Assembly (NCBI GenBank): GCA_963978895.1
Contig: OZ022238.1
Span: forward strand, 6,932,150 to 6,996,149
Source: Erpobdella octoculata
Lineage: Eukaryota > Annelida > Clitellata > Hirudinida > Erpobdellidae
Direction: 5' to 3'
DNA: 64,000 nt
A program made the translations under genes and the position numbers. Positions within the stretch are counted from its first letter, which is position 1, and each line of letters starts with the position of its first letter. Shown here in pieces: positions 1 through 10,457 of the stretch. Below the pieces are notes generated by a model. That model worked only from the letters and a program-made list of their open reading frames with translations. It searched no databases and was not told where the DNA came from.

Positions 1-939
1 CTGTAAATACCACAGATGTAAAAATTAGTATTTAGTTTCTATTCTAAAAATAAAAATATACGTGTTTTACCATTTTTTTAAAATTTGGTTTCCAGGACCT
101 CAAATGTGGGGTGGAAAATAAGGTTATTTGGTTTTTAAAGTAACTGCTACTCAAAAACTGTAAATACCACAGATGTAAAAATTAGTATTTAGTTTCTATT
201 CTAAAAATAAAGTTATACGTGTTTTACCATTTTTTTAAAATTTGGTTTCCAGGATATCAAATGTGGGGTGGAAGATAAGGTTATTTGGTTTTTAATGTAA
301 CTGCTACTCAAAAACTGTAAATGCTACAAAACGTAAAATTAGTATTTAGTTTCTACTCTAAAAATAATGATATACGTGTTTCACCATTTTTTGAAAATTT
401 GGTTTCCAGGACCTCAAATGTGAAGTGGAAAAAGGTTTATTTGATTTTAAAATAACTGCTATTCAAAAACTGTAAGTGCTACAGTTGTGAAAATTAGTAT
501 TTTGAGGTTTTGTGTCGGTTATAAGTAGATGAGTTCAGTTTATCACCGGACGGACGGGCCAAGTCGTTATTTTAAGGTCTTCATACGGCCCTGCCCAAAC
601 CTTAAATCAAGGTGGGACGGGCCAAGATTTTTAACCAAGTATATAGACATTTTAGTGATTTTAAGATGTTCAGACGGGCCGGGCTAAACCTGAAGTCAAG
701 GTGGGACGGGCCGAAGTTTTTCATCAAGTATATAGAACTTCTAGGCCTGTAAAAACATGCCGGGCCCATATTATACGGGCCGTGCCGGGCCAGGAATTTC
801 GGTTTTTGAAACGGGCTGGGCCAAGTTGTCGACGGGCCGAGCCGAGACCTAAAAAATTGATCCGTGCAGTACTCTACTATGTATGCTCGGTTCAAATTCT
901 CTTATTTCATGCGAGCGAAGCTGCTACGGGCACTGCTAG
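1..939 (+). mobile_element. Helitron H1 copy A, 5' part outside the window
   Basis: This is the right-hand part of a non-autonomous Helitron. It starts inside the internal satellite; units near 150 and 307 are 157 bp apart. It continues through a GC-rich block with repeated CGGGCC motifs (about 540-850) and ends in the family's 3' terminus, GCGAGCGAAG...GGGCACTGCTAG at 910-939, followed by T. No protein is encoded; the open frame at 701-1111 runs through repeat DNA on both sides of the junction. The end abuts a 14-bp TA spacer and an inverted copy. Confidence 0.75.
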
Positions 940-953
940 TATATATATATATA

Positions 954-2493
954 CTAGCAGTGCCCGTAGCGGCTTCGCTCGCATGAAATTAGAGAGTTTG
1001 AACCGTGCATCCATAGTAGAGATCATTTTTTTAGGTCTCGGCTCAGCCCGTCGACAAATTAGCCCAGCCCGTTTTAAAAACCCAAACTCCTGCCCGGCAC
1101 AGCCTGTCTGAATTAGGCCCGGACCATTTTTACAGGCCTAGAAGTTCTATATACTTTATAAAAAACTTCGGCCCGTCCCACCTTGACCTCAGGTTTGGCC
1201 CGGCCAAACTGAAGACCCTAAAATCACTAAAATATCTATATACTTGGTGAAAAACCTCGGCGCGTCCCACTTTGATTTAAGGTTTGGCCTGGCCCGTGTG
1301 AAGATTCTAGAATAACGGCTTGGCCCGGCCGATGATAAACTGGACTTAGCTACTTCTAACCGGCACAAAACTTCAAAATACTAATTTTTACATTTGTAGC
1401 ACTTACAGTTTGTGAGTAGCAGTTATTTTAAAATCAAATAACCCTTATTTCCACCCCACATTTGAGGTCCTGGAAACCAAATTTTCAAAAATGCTAAAAC
1501 ACGTATTTCATTATTTTTGGAGTAGAAACTAAATACTAATTTTTACTTCTGTAGCATTAACAGTTTTTGAATAGCAGCTACTTTAAAAACCAAATAATCC
1601 AAAAAATGATGAAACACGTATATCTTTTTTTTGAGTAGATACTAAGTATTAATTTTTACATCTGTGGCAATTACAGTTGTTGAGTAGCAGTTACTTTAAT
1701 AACCAAATAACCCTGTTTTCCACCCCACATTTGAAGTCCTGGAAACCAAATTTTCAAAAAATTGTGAAACCCGTATATCATTATTTTTAGAGTAGAAACT
1801 AAATACTAATTTTTACTTTTGTAGCATTAACAGTTTTTGAGTAGAAGCTACTTTAAAAACCAAATAACCCAATTTTCCAACCCACATTTGAGGTCCGGGA
1901 AACCAAATTTGTAAAAAATGGTGAAACACGTATATCTTTATTTTTAGAAAAGAAACTAAATAATAATTTTTACATCTGTTGTATTTACTGTTTTTGAGTA
2001 GCAGTTACTATAAAAGACAAATAACCCTATTTTCCACCCCACACTTGAAGTCCTGGAAACCAAATTTTCAAAAAATGCTAAAACACGTATTTCATTATTT
2101 TTGGAGTTGAAACTAAATACTAATTTTTACTCCTGTAGCATTAACAGTTTTTGAGTAGAAGCTACTTTAAAAACCAAATAACCCAATTTTCCAACCCACA
2201 TTTGAGGTCCGGGAAACCGAATTTTCAAAAAATGGTAAAACACATATCTTTTTATTTTTCAAAAAGAATATATATTCCAAATTTCAAAATCTCCTCATTT
2301 TTGGTTTTCGAGATATACATTGTTTTAGAAAAAAGTTTGTTTTCCAGTTTTTTCCCCTCAGAAGCAAAATTTTCAAAAATCCTTTCTTAGCGGATGTGTA
2401 CCCTATAAAAGTTATATAAGTTCCAAATTTCACGTTCCTAGGATGAGGCGTTTGAGCTCGGCGTTGATTATCAGTCAGTCAGTCAGTCAGTCA
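954..2493 (-). mobile_element. Helitron H1 copy B, inverted relative to copy A
   Basis: Read on the minus strand, this copy begins with a (GACT)n tract and the conserved block around 2443-2475 (reverse of ATAATCAACGCCGAGCTC). It runs through about seven satellite units and ends with CTAG at 954. It meets copy A 3' end to 3' end across TA repeats, forming a long imperfect inverted repeat centred near 946. Base differences between the arms show two separate insertions or old copies rather than a perfect fold-back. The extreme 5' end (TCTATATATATAAAAG) is missing where the hAT-like remnant starts. Confidence 0.72.
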
Positions 2494-3473
2494 GGAGTAA
2501 CCGATTTCAATTTTTGCCGATTTCCGATTTTCAGATTTTTGGCTAAAAAATTTGCTGATTCCGGTTTCGGTCCGATTAATCGGCAATCTCCAAAAGGAAA
2601 AATTCACATTAACGAAAATGTTTGCCGATTCTTCTAAAAACTGTTTTGGTGGGTACCCAGGACGGTTTTTGCTTTTTTCACAGATTCCAGAATATTTAGA
2701 AAAATTATCTGGGTGTCTTGTTCCCGGTTCTCAGATGTGTAATCAATCCACTCGTACCGAAAGTGCGAGCATCGCTTCTTCCTCGTTTTAGTTTTTCATT
2801 GCAAACTAAACAGTTGGCCCTCAATATGTCAATCACAGTGATTTCAAAAAATTCAAAAAAATTTTTTTCTTTGCGCCATTATCAACTATTTCGAATTAAT
2901 TTAATAATAGTATTTAAATTTATTATAGTAATGTACGTAGACAAGTAGACAAATTTTATATCCAGTTCAGCCAGTTTCCACACAGCACTAAAAACATTTC
3001 TGTTCATTAAATCTTTTCCCTAACGTCTACAGTGGTTTTGAACTTCTTTTGAAGAACATACGCCACTTTAATAATACTCGGATTCATAATCATAATCATA
3101 ATTGAAAACACAAGTGTTTGTTTTGCTTATTTTATAGCAATTGAAGCAATAGCAAGGGACGTATTCACCAACCGACCTTTAATTAGCAAGATGTTAAGCC
3201 TTTTATGCATAAAAACAATTTCTTAGTTTAATAACCCACGCTTCCTACTAGTAATAAACTTAAAAAAAAAAAAAAATTTATGCATAGTGCATCCTCCTGT
3301 GCATGTAGTTCTAGTATTCTCAACGTTTGACTGTGCTACGTTTGATTGTCATCAACAGAATATTCAAATTTAGAAAGCACAAGGTAAACCATGAAAAACA
3401 GTATAATAAAAACATGACAAAGTCGGAATCGGTTAACCTAATGTTGCCGATTCCGATTAATCGGAATTTTGCA
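2494..3473. mobile_element. hAT-like DNA transposon remnant, left part
   Basis: The sequence opens with GGAGTAACCGATTT, and the inverse (AAATCGGTTACTCC) lies at about 5638-5651 beyond the LINE, so the two may be the ends of one element split by the LINE. Both ends have several CCGATTAATCGG-type palindromes (2573-2583, 3452-3463), a pattern I know from hAT-family MITEs. No transposase-like frame is visible; open frames here are short and unconvincing. The rest (2640-3400) is AT-rich with a poly-A run at 3261-3275. The classification rests on end sequences only. Confidence 0.4.
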
Positions 3474-3603
3474 CTAATAATAATAATAATAAGTGTATTT
3501 ATATAGCGCCGATTTAGCTGAGGCGCTTTCGAAAGTCCCCGAAAATATTTTAAAATAATAATTTTTTATTTCTTTTTAAAAACTTCCGTCGACTCAGTAG
3601 CTC

Positions 3604-4680
3604 TTATGTCGGGAGGTAGTGCATTCCACACACTGCATGACGGAAGGCACGCATTGAAATTTTGTTAGAAGTGTGATGTTGCTGGAAGAGAGGAGCTGCA
3701 GAAGAGCGGAGACATCTGCCAGTTTTCTTGATTTTCAGTAGGGTGCCGAGATATGGGGGTGATGAAGTAGTGAGTGTTTTGTGAGTGAGGAGAGCGATCT
3801 TGAACGAAATGCGGTGAGTGGTAGGTAACCAGTGAAGACGGATGAGGTTATTGACAGAGGATTGGTGACGTGTGCCTTTTGAAGTATCGACGTTCAGGAC
3901 GATTCTGGCTGCCCTATTCATGGTCCGCTGAAGTCGCGCGCACTGTTGCTGGGTGATATTGTGAAGGAGAGAATTGCAGTAATCAATTATTGACAGGAGA
4001 AGGCAACGTACAAGCGTAGAAGCTAGCTCCATAGTGAGAAATGGCCTGATATGGCGTATGGCTCTCAGGTGGTGGTTGCAGGACTTGATGACGCTAGTGA
4101 TGTAATTAGAAAATGTTAGTTTATTATCTATAGTGACGCCAAGTATTTTCAGGGATGGTGAAAGATGAACGAGATCATGGTCAAGATTGATTGATTTGAT
4201 ATGAGAGAGCGAATTGATAAGATGATGTGAGCCTAAGATGGATACTTCGGTTTTTGATGTGTTGAACTGGAGAGTTTTATGTAGAAACCATGTTTCTACA
4301 GCCTGTATGCATGAAATAAGTCTATTGATTCTGGAAGAAAGGTCAGTGGGATCTTTGGGGCTGATGGGTATGAAGAGCTGTGTGTCATCGGCGTACTGGT
4401 GGTAAGCAAAATTGTGGGAGGATAATAAATCGGCTATAGGAGATATATAGGAGGTAAAAAGGATTGGCCCTAGGACGGAGCCCTGAGGAACACTATGGGT
4501 GAGCTGAACAGTAGGAGATGAGTGATCTCCGAGTTTAACAAATTGTGAGCGACCAGTGAGGTAAGATGTTAACCAGGAGAGGGCTAAGCCGTTGATGCCG
4601 AAGTCATCTTTTAGTCGTTGAAGTAGGATGGAATGATCAATGGTGTCGAAGGCAGCAGACAGGTCAAGTCCAGCAATCAT
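3604..4680 (-). pseudogene. LINE ORF2 reverse transcriptase, C-terminal half
   Basis: A 358-codon open frame with the core RT motifs in order: GLDLSAAFDTIDH (motif A, first catalytic Asp) near its start, PQGSVLGPILF (motif B) around residue 65, and YADDTQLF (motif C) around residue 97. These are followed by the thumb and a conserved C-terminal region ending near the frame's stop. The catalytic residues are present, but upstream RT sequence lies in another frame (4742-5600), so this copy cannot make a full ORF2. It is a LINE relic, not a host gene. Confidence 0.85.
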
Positions 4681-4741
4681 AGTAGCTTCTTTTCAGCCGC
4701 AAGAGTGGAAGACATGATCAAAGATGTGTAGTAAGGCAGTT

Positions 4742-5605
4742 TCAGTGGAAAAGGTGCATCATACGCTGATTGGAAATGAGAGTAATTAGGATTGAAAGTA
4801 ATATTGGTTGGAGTTGCTTTAGAGCAGCACGTTCAATTATTTTAGAGATGGTAGAAAGGTTGGAAATGGGGCAAAAGTTACCTGGGTCAGAGGTATCGAG
4901 ATGGGGTTTTTTTAAGAGTGGCAAGACTTGTGCTGTTTTGAATGACTTTGGAAAGTGACCTTCTTCAAATGAAAGGTTGATTAAGTTAGATATGATGATG
5001 GAGAGTGTATCCGAGCAATTAATTAATACTTGATGTGGGAAAGGGTCGAGAGGAGAAGTTTTGTTGCTTGAGCTTTTAATGATTGTCTTTACGTCAGATG
5101 CGGTTATTGGTTGGAGAGAATGCATGTTGTGACAGGGAATGACTCTGGTTGCATATGACGGAAGTGAGTGAGCAGGAGATGACAAACGTTGTTTTATATT
5201 TTGATGAATGTTACTTATTTTATTTATGAAATGGTTGCTGAAGGAGCTGACAAGTGTCTTGCAGTTGTTGTCATCGAGACTATTATGTTCAGTAGTGGTA
5301 TGGAGAATCTTGTTTAGATTGCGCCAAAGAGAGCGAGAATTGGCCGAAGAGCTCAATTCATGTTGAACGCAATCAACTCTGGAGTTAAGTATTGCAATTC
5401 TGGCCAGCTTTCTGGATTGGTCGTAAGCTAATTTGTTTGTAGCAGATGAGTTCTTGCGGTAGAGCTTTTCCATCTTTCTCATGTGCCTTTTTGCACTCAT
5501 GGCGTCTTCCGATAAGATGGTCCTTGTAACGCCCTTCCTGAGCGTCTTGATACGGAGAGGGGCAAACTTATCGAGTAAACATTTTATGGTTGTTATCATG
5601 AGCTC
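4742..5605 (-). pseudogene. LINE ORF2, N-terminal RT region, out of frame with the rest
   Basis: The frame encodes the linker and fingers region before RT motif A. It includes KTSPLDPFPHQVLI (the conserved ..SPGPDG-like segment), FKTAQVLPLLKKP and NFCPISNLSTISKIIER (the RPISxLxxLxKIxE-like RT motif). It is separated from the catalytic part (3604-4680) by a frameshift at about 4680-4745. Reading into the TA tract at about 5640-5720 is accidental. The endonuclease domain is absent, matching 5' truncation. Confidence 0.75.
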
Positions 5606-5651
5606 GGCAATCGACAATATCCGATTTCCAGACAAAAAATCGGTTACTCCC

Positions 5652-5695
5652 CAATATATATATATATATAAAATATATATATATATATATATATA
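5652..5695. repeat. (TA)n tract
   Basis: About 44 bp of near-pure TA between the hAT-like end and the minus-strand tRNA-like copy. Confidence 0.9.
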
Positions 5696-5784
5696 TAAGA
5701 CTCTACTAGGAATCGAACTCACGTGTCTACGGCAACACCGCCTCGCCTAAATGCAAGCGCTCTCACCAACTGAGCCACCGACCA
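5696..5784 (-). mobile_element. tRNA-like SINE head, inverted copy
   Basis: Reverse complement of the tRNA-like unit described at 5793-5972, with a single visible difference in the T-stem (GTGAG for GTGGG). It lies head to head with the plus copy, 8 bp apart, giving a palindrome of about 190 bp. Pol III A and B boxes are intact. It lacks the downstream body that follows the plus copy. Confidence 0.7.
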
Positions 5785-5792
5785 ATGCGGGG

Positions 5793-5964
5793 ATGGTCGG
5801 TGGCTCAGTTGGTAAGAGCGCTTGCATTTAGGCGAGGCGGTGTTGCCGTAGACACGTGGGTTCGATTCCTAGTAGAGTCTTATAAATATTTGCGTTACTT
5901 GTGGTGACAGTTAAGTCATCCTATTTGTAGGCTCTTGAAACATTTCAGCGCAATGTTTCACTTC

Positions 5965-5972
<8 letters not shown>
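5793..5972 (+). mobile_element. tRNA-derived SINE (tRNA-like head plus body)
   Basis: The head has a canonical pol III A box (TGGCTCAGTTGG), a perfect D-stem (GCTC/GAGC), a 5-bp anticodon-like stem (CTTGC/GCGAG), a long variable-arm-like segment (GGCGGTGTTGCCG) and a B box (GGTTCGATTCC). The putative acceptor ends do not pair and the anticodon loop is irregular, so this is a tRNA-derived element, not a working tRNA. A body of about 88 bp follows (5885-5972) and recurs at 47227-47310. Other copies are at 21958 and 47441. Expected to be transcribed by RNA polymerase III if active. Confidence 0.75.
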
Positions 5973-5996
<24 letters not shown>

Positions 5997-5997
<1 letters not shown>

Positions 5998-7146
5998 CTA
6001 TATATATAAAAGAACATGTCCTGACTGACTGACTGACTGACTGACCGACTGACTGATTGACTGACTGATAATCAACGCCGAGCTCAAACGCCTCATCCTA
6101 GGAACGTGAAATTTGGAACTTATATTACTTTTATAGCGTAAACATCCGCTAAGAAAGGATTTTTAAAAATTTTGCTCTTGAGGGGAAAAAACTGGAAAAC
6201 AAACTTTTTTCTAAAACAATGTATATCTCGAAAACCAAAAATGAGGAGATTTTGAAATTTGGTATATAGATTCTTTTTGAAAAATAAAAAGATACGTGTT
6301 TCACCATTTTTTGAAAATTCGGTTTCCCGGACCTCATATGTGGGTTGGAAAATTGGGTTATTTGGTTTTTAAAGTAGCTTCTACTCAAAAACTGTTAATG
6401 CTACAGGAGTAAAAATTAGTATTTAGTTTCTACTCCAAAATTAATAAAATACGTGTTTTAGCATTTTTTGAAAATTTGGTTTCCAGGACTTCAAATGTGG
6501 GGTGGAAAATAGGGCTAATTGTCTTTTATAGTAACTGCTACTCAAAAACAGTAAATACCATAGATGTAAAAATTATTATTTAGTTTCTGTTCTAAAAATA
6601 AAGATATACGTGTTTCACCATTTTTTACAAATTTGGTTTCCCGGACCTCAAATGTGGGTTGGAAAATTGGGTTATTTAGTTTTTAAAGTAGCTTCTACTC
6701 AAAAACTGTTAATGCTACAAAAGTAAAAATTAGTATTTAGTTTCTACTCTAAAAATAATGATATACGGGTTTCACAATTTTTTGAAAATTTGGTTTCCAG
6801 GACTTCAAATGTGGGATGGAAAATAGGGTTATTTGGTTTTTAAAGTAACTGCTACTCAACAACTGTAATTGCCACAGATGTAAAAATTATTACTTAATAT
6901 CTACTCAAAAAAAAAAAGATATACGTGTTTCATCATTTTTTGGGTTATTTGGTTTTTAAAGTAGCTGCTACTCAAAAACTGTTAATGCTACAGAAGTAAA
7001 AATTAGTATTTAGTTTCTACTCCAAAAATAATGAAATACGTGTTTTAGCATTTTTGAAAATTTGGTTTCCAGGACCTCAAATGTAAGGTGGAAAATATAG
7101 TTATTTGATTTTTAAAATTACTGCTACTCGAAAACTGTAAGTGGTA
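5997..7146 (+). mobile_element. Helitron H1 copy C, 3' truncated
   Basis: Starts with TCTATATATATAAAAG, preceded by A. Then come (GACT)n with variants (6019-6066), the conserved ATAATCAACGCCGAGCTC block, the leader and about five satellite units. It breaks off at about 7146 in a TA/CATA-rich tract before the GC-rich 3' segment. Confidence 0.75.
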
Positions 7147-7160
7147 GTATATATATTATA

Positions 7161-7210
<50 letters not shown>

Positions 7211-7214
7211 CATT

Positions 7215-7248
<34 letters not shown>

Positions 7249-7344
7249 CATTTATATATATATATATACATATATTTATATATGTATATATATAAATGTA
7301 TATATATATGTATATGTATATATATATATGTATATATATATACA
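7147..7344. repeat. (TA)n with interspersed CA, TTTA and TG variants
   Basis: About 200 bp of interrupted TA repeat between Helitron copies C and D. Long open frames across it on both strands (Tyr-Ile repeats) are products of the dinucleotide, not genes. Confidence 0.9.
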
Positions 7345-8688
7345 TCTATATATATAAAAGAACATGTCCTGACTGACTGACTGACTGACTGACTGACTGA
7401 CTGACTGACTGACTGACTGACTGACTGACTGACTGACTGACTGACTGATGACTGACTGATAATCAACGCCGAGCTCAAACGCCTCATCCTAGGAACGTGA
7501 AATTTGGAACTTATATTACTTTTATAGCGTAAACATCCGCTAAGAAAGGATTTTTTGAAAATTTTGCTCCTGAGGGGAAAAAACTGGAAAACAAACTTTT
7601 TTCTAAAACCATGTATATCTCGAAAACCAAAAATGAGGAGATTTTGAAATTTGGTATATAGATTCTTTTTGAAAAATAAAAAGATACGTGTTTCACCATT
7701 TTTTGAAAATTTGGTTTCCCGGACCTCAAATGTGGGTTGGAAAATTGGGTTATTTGGTTTTTAAAGTAGCTTCTACTCAAAAACTATTAATGCTACAGGA
7801 GTAAAAATTAGTATTTAGTTTCTACTCCAAAAATAATAAAATACGTGTTTTATTATTTTTTGAAAATTTGGTTTCCAGGACTTCAAATGTGGGGTGGAAA
7901 ATAAGGCTAATTGTCTTTTATAGTAACTGCTACTCAAAAACAGTAAATACCACAGATGTAAAAATTAGTATTTATTTTCTACTCCAGAAATAATGATATA
8001 CGTGTTTTACCATTTTTTGAAAATTTGCTTTCCAGGACTTCAAATGTGGGGTGGAAAAAAGGGTTATTTGGTTTTTAAAGTAACTGCTACTCAAAAACTG
8101 TGAATGCTACCGATGTCAAAATAATTATTAATATTTACTCAAAAAATAATGATATAAGTGTTTCAACATTTTTTAAAAATTTGGTTTTCAGGACCTCAAA
8201 TGTGGGGTGGAAATAAGGGTTATTTGATTTTAAAATAACTGCTACTCAACAACTGCAAGCATTACAGATGTAAAACTTAGTATTTCGAGGTTTTGTGCCG
8301 GTTTAAAGTAGCTGAGTCCAGTTTATCACCGGTCGGGCCAAGCCGTTATTTTAGGGTCTTCTTACGGGCCAGGCTAAACCTTAAATCAAGGTGGTACGGG
8401 CCGAAGTTTTTCACTAAGCATATAGTCATTTTTGTAGTTTTAGGGTCTTCAGACGGGCCGGGCCAAACCTGAAGTCAACGTGGGACGGGCCGAAGTTTTT
8501 CATCAAGTATATAGAATTTCTAGGCCTGTAAAAACGGGCCGGGCCCAAATTAGACGGGCCGTGCCGGGCCAGGAATTTTGGTTTTGAAACGGGCTGGGCC
8601 AAGTTGTCGACGGGCCGAGCCGACACCTATGGATGCACGGTTCAAATTCTCTAATTTCATGCGAGCGAAGCCGCTACGGGCACTGCTA
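7345..8688 (+). mobile_element. Helitron H1 copy D
   Basis: 5' TC at 7345-7346 followed by TATATATATAAAAG, a long (GACT)n array (about 7361-7461, the longest in the window), the leader, about four satellite units, the CGGGCC-rich segment (about 8330-8610) and the 3' end GCGAGCGAAG...GGGCACTGCTA. The last bases differ from the consensus CTAG (CTATA), so the very end is altered or lost in the adjoining TA tract (8689-8722). Confidence 0.78.
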
Positions 8689-9499
8689 TACATTTATATA
8701 TATACATATATATATACATATATCTATATATATAAAAGAACATGTCCTGACTGACTGACTGACTGACTGACTGACTGACTGACTGACTGACTGACTGATA
8801 ATCAACGCCGAGCTCAAACGCCTCATCCTAGGAACGTGAAATTTGGAACTTATATTACTTTTATAGCGTAAACATCCGCTAAGAGAGGATTTTTGAAAAT
8901 TTTGCTCCTGAGGGGAAAAAACTGGAAAACAAACTTTTTTCTAAAACAATGTATATCTCGAAAACCAAAAATGAGGAGATTTTGAAATTTGGTATATAGA
9001 TTTTTTTTGAAAAATAAAAAGATACGTGTTTCACCATTTTTTGAAAATTCGGTTTCCCGGACCTCATATGTGGGTTGGAAAATTGGGTTATTTGGTTTTT
9101 AAAGTAGCTTCTACTCAAAAACTGTTAATGCTACAGGAGTAAAAATTAATATTTAGTTTCTACTCCAAAAATAATGAAATACGTGTTTTAGCATTTTTTG
9201 AAAATTTGGTTTCCAGGACTTCAAATGTGGGGTGGAAAATAGGGCTAATTGTCTTTTATAGTAACTGCTACTCAAAAACAGTAAATACCACAGATGTAAA
9301 AATTCTTATTTAGTTTCTTTTCTAAAAATAAAGATATACGTGTTTCACCATTTTTTACAAATTTGGTTTCCCGGACCTCAAATGTGGGTTGGAAAATTGG
9401 ATTATTTGGTTTTTAAAGTAGCTTCTACTCAAAAACTGTTAATGCTACAAAAGTAAAAATTAGTATTTAGTTTCTAATCTAAAAATAATGATATACGGG

Positions 9500-9881
9500 T
9501 GTCACGACTTCGCCTTTGCGATAGTCGATATGCCGGAGAAAATTTAAGTCGAAATAAAGTTAAAGACGCTCTTTCACGAATATCAATCAAGATTATCAGA
9601 ATTATCAGCAATAACACGACAGATATAAAAAACAGTTTCAACTTCGATCAAGCAATGGCGAACAATGGCGAACAATGGCGAACAAGAACCAGAAGGGCCG
9701 AAGTAGTTCGCGACAGCCTTATATATACAAGCCCTCCAGGCTACAGGCTACAGGCTAAAACGTTCAAATATTCGCGCAACAATCCGAACACGCAACGTTG
9801 TGCCATACCCCTTGCACCACCTGCGCCGGAAATCCCAAAGTATAGATCCAGGCACGCACCTGCGTTTACGCGGGCGTGACA
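9500..9881 (-). repeat. 3' LTR of the Gypsy-type element
   Basis: 382 bp, starting TGTCACGACT and ending GGCGTGACA on the plus strand. It contains a short direct repeat of GGCGAACAAT (9657-9683) and a TATATATA box at about 9721. It pairs with 14070-14451. The element is read on the minus strand, so this is its 3' LTR. Confidence 0.92.
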
Positions 9882-9896
9882 TACCTCCCCCCCTAA
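9882..9896 (-). other. Polypurine tract of the Gypsy-type element
   Basis: Next to the 3' LTR the minus strand reads AGGGGGGGAGGTA, a purine run in the right place to prime plus-strand DNA synthesis. Confidence 0.65.
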
Positions 9897-10457
9897 AGTC
9901 GGTAACGATCCTTCTCGTTATCGGCAATATCTTCACTCTTTGATCTGGGTCGATCCGGTTGGCTGAGTGGATCCAGTTGGCTGGGTAGCTTCCTTCGTCG
10001 TCGGGTTTCCTGGTGCTCATCCACTTCATCCGTCTTGGAAACCTGAAAATCCAGAACAGGCACGACAGCGAAGAGCCACACGCGAAAGAAAGACGTGGTC
10101 GAAGAACCTCCCGAGCAAGGACAAATGAGACGTCCTGCAGCTCTTTGTTCAGTAAGCTCCTTTCCTCCTGGAAACCTGCAAAGAAAAACTTGCGACCGAT
10201 CCACTTTATCATTGCCTAGGATCGCCCAAAGAAAGAAATTAACTAAAGAAGGATACAAAGATACCCATACAAACTAACACTAATTTCCAATAACCAAAGA
10301 AATACTTAACCAAGGATTAAACACCCTAGGATAAATAAACCTAATTGTAGCCACAGCTACTCCAAACCTAATTTAATCGAGACAGGAAATCAGTTACTAA
10401 ATATAATAATGATAATACAACACAAAATACCAAATGGTTCTGAGAAGGAAGTCGCGC

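Larger units (their letters stand above)
3474..5634 (-). mobile_element. 5'-truncated L2/CR1-like LINE
   Basis: A non-LTR retrotransposon on the minus strand, containing the RT part of ORF2 and a 3' end made of GGCGCTATATAAATACACTT followed by (ATT)n (plus 3474-3511). That short 3' structure with a trinucleotide tail is typical of L2/CR1-type LINEs. The 5' part, including any endonuclease, is gone. The element appears to have landed inside the hAT-like remnant whose ends lie at 2494 and about 5651. No target-site duplication could be defined. Confidence 0.75.

Noticed and set aside
5793..5884. Functional tRNA gene
   Set aside because: A and B boxes are good, but the acceptor stem does not pair, the anticodon loop is irregular, and the unit is repeated with a SINE body.
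7147..7344. Long open frames rich in Tyr-Ile over TA repeats (also at 16944, 41664, 44614, 47837, 56717, 62052)
   Set aside because: A TA dinucleotide array has no stop in some frames; these are not genes.
7361..7461. (GACT)n as a CRISPR-like or telomeric array
   Set aside because: It is a simple tetranucleotide microsatellite inside a Helitron; the organism is an animal.
9893..10258. Separate ORF (121 aa, minus) as an env-like or accessory gene of the Gypsy element
   Set aside because: No signal peptide, membrane segment or recognisable motif; overlapping frames of similar size exist on both strands.
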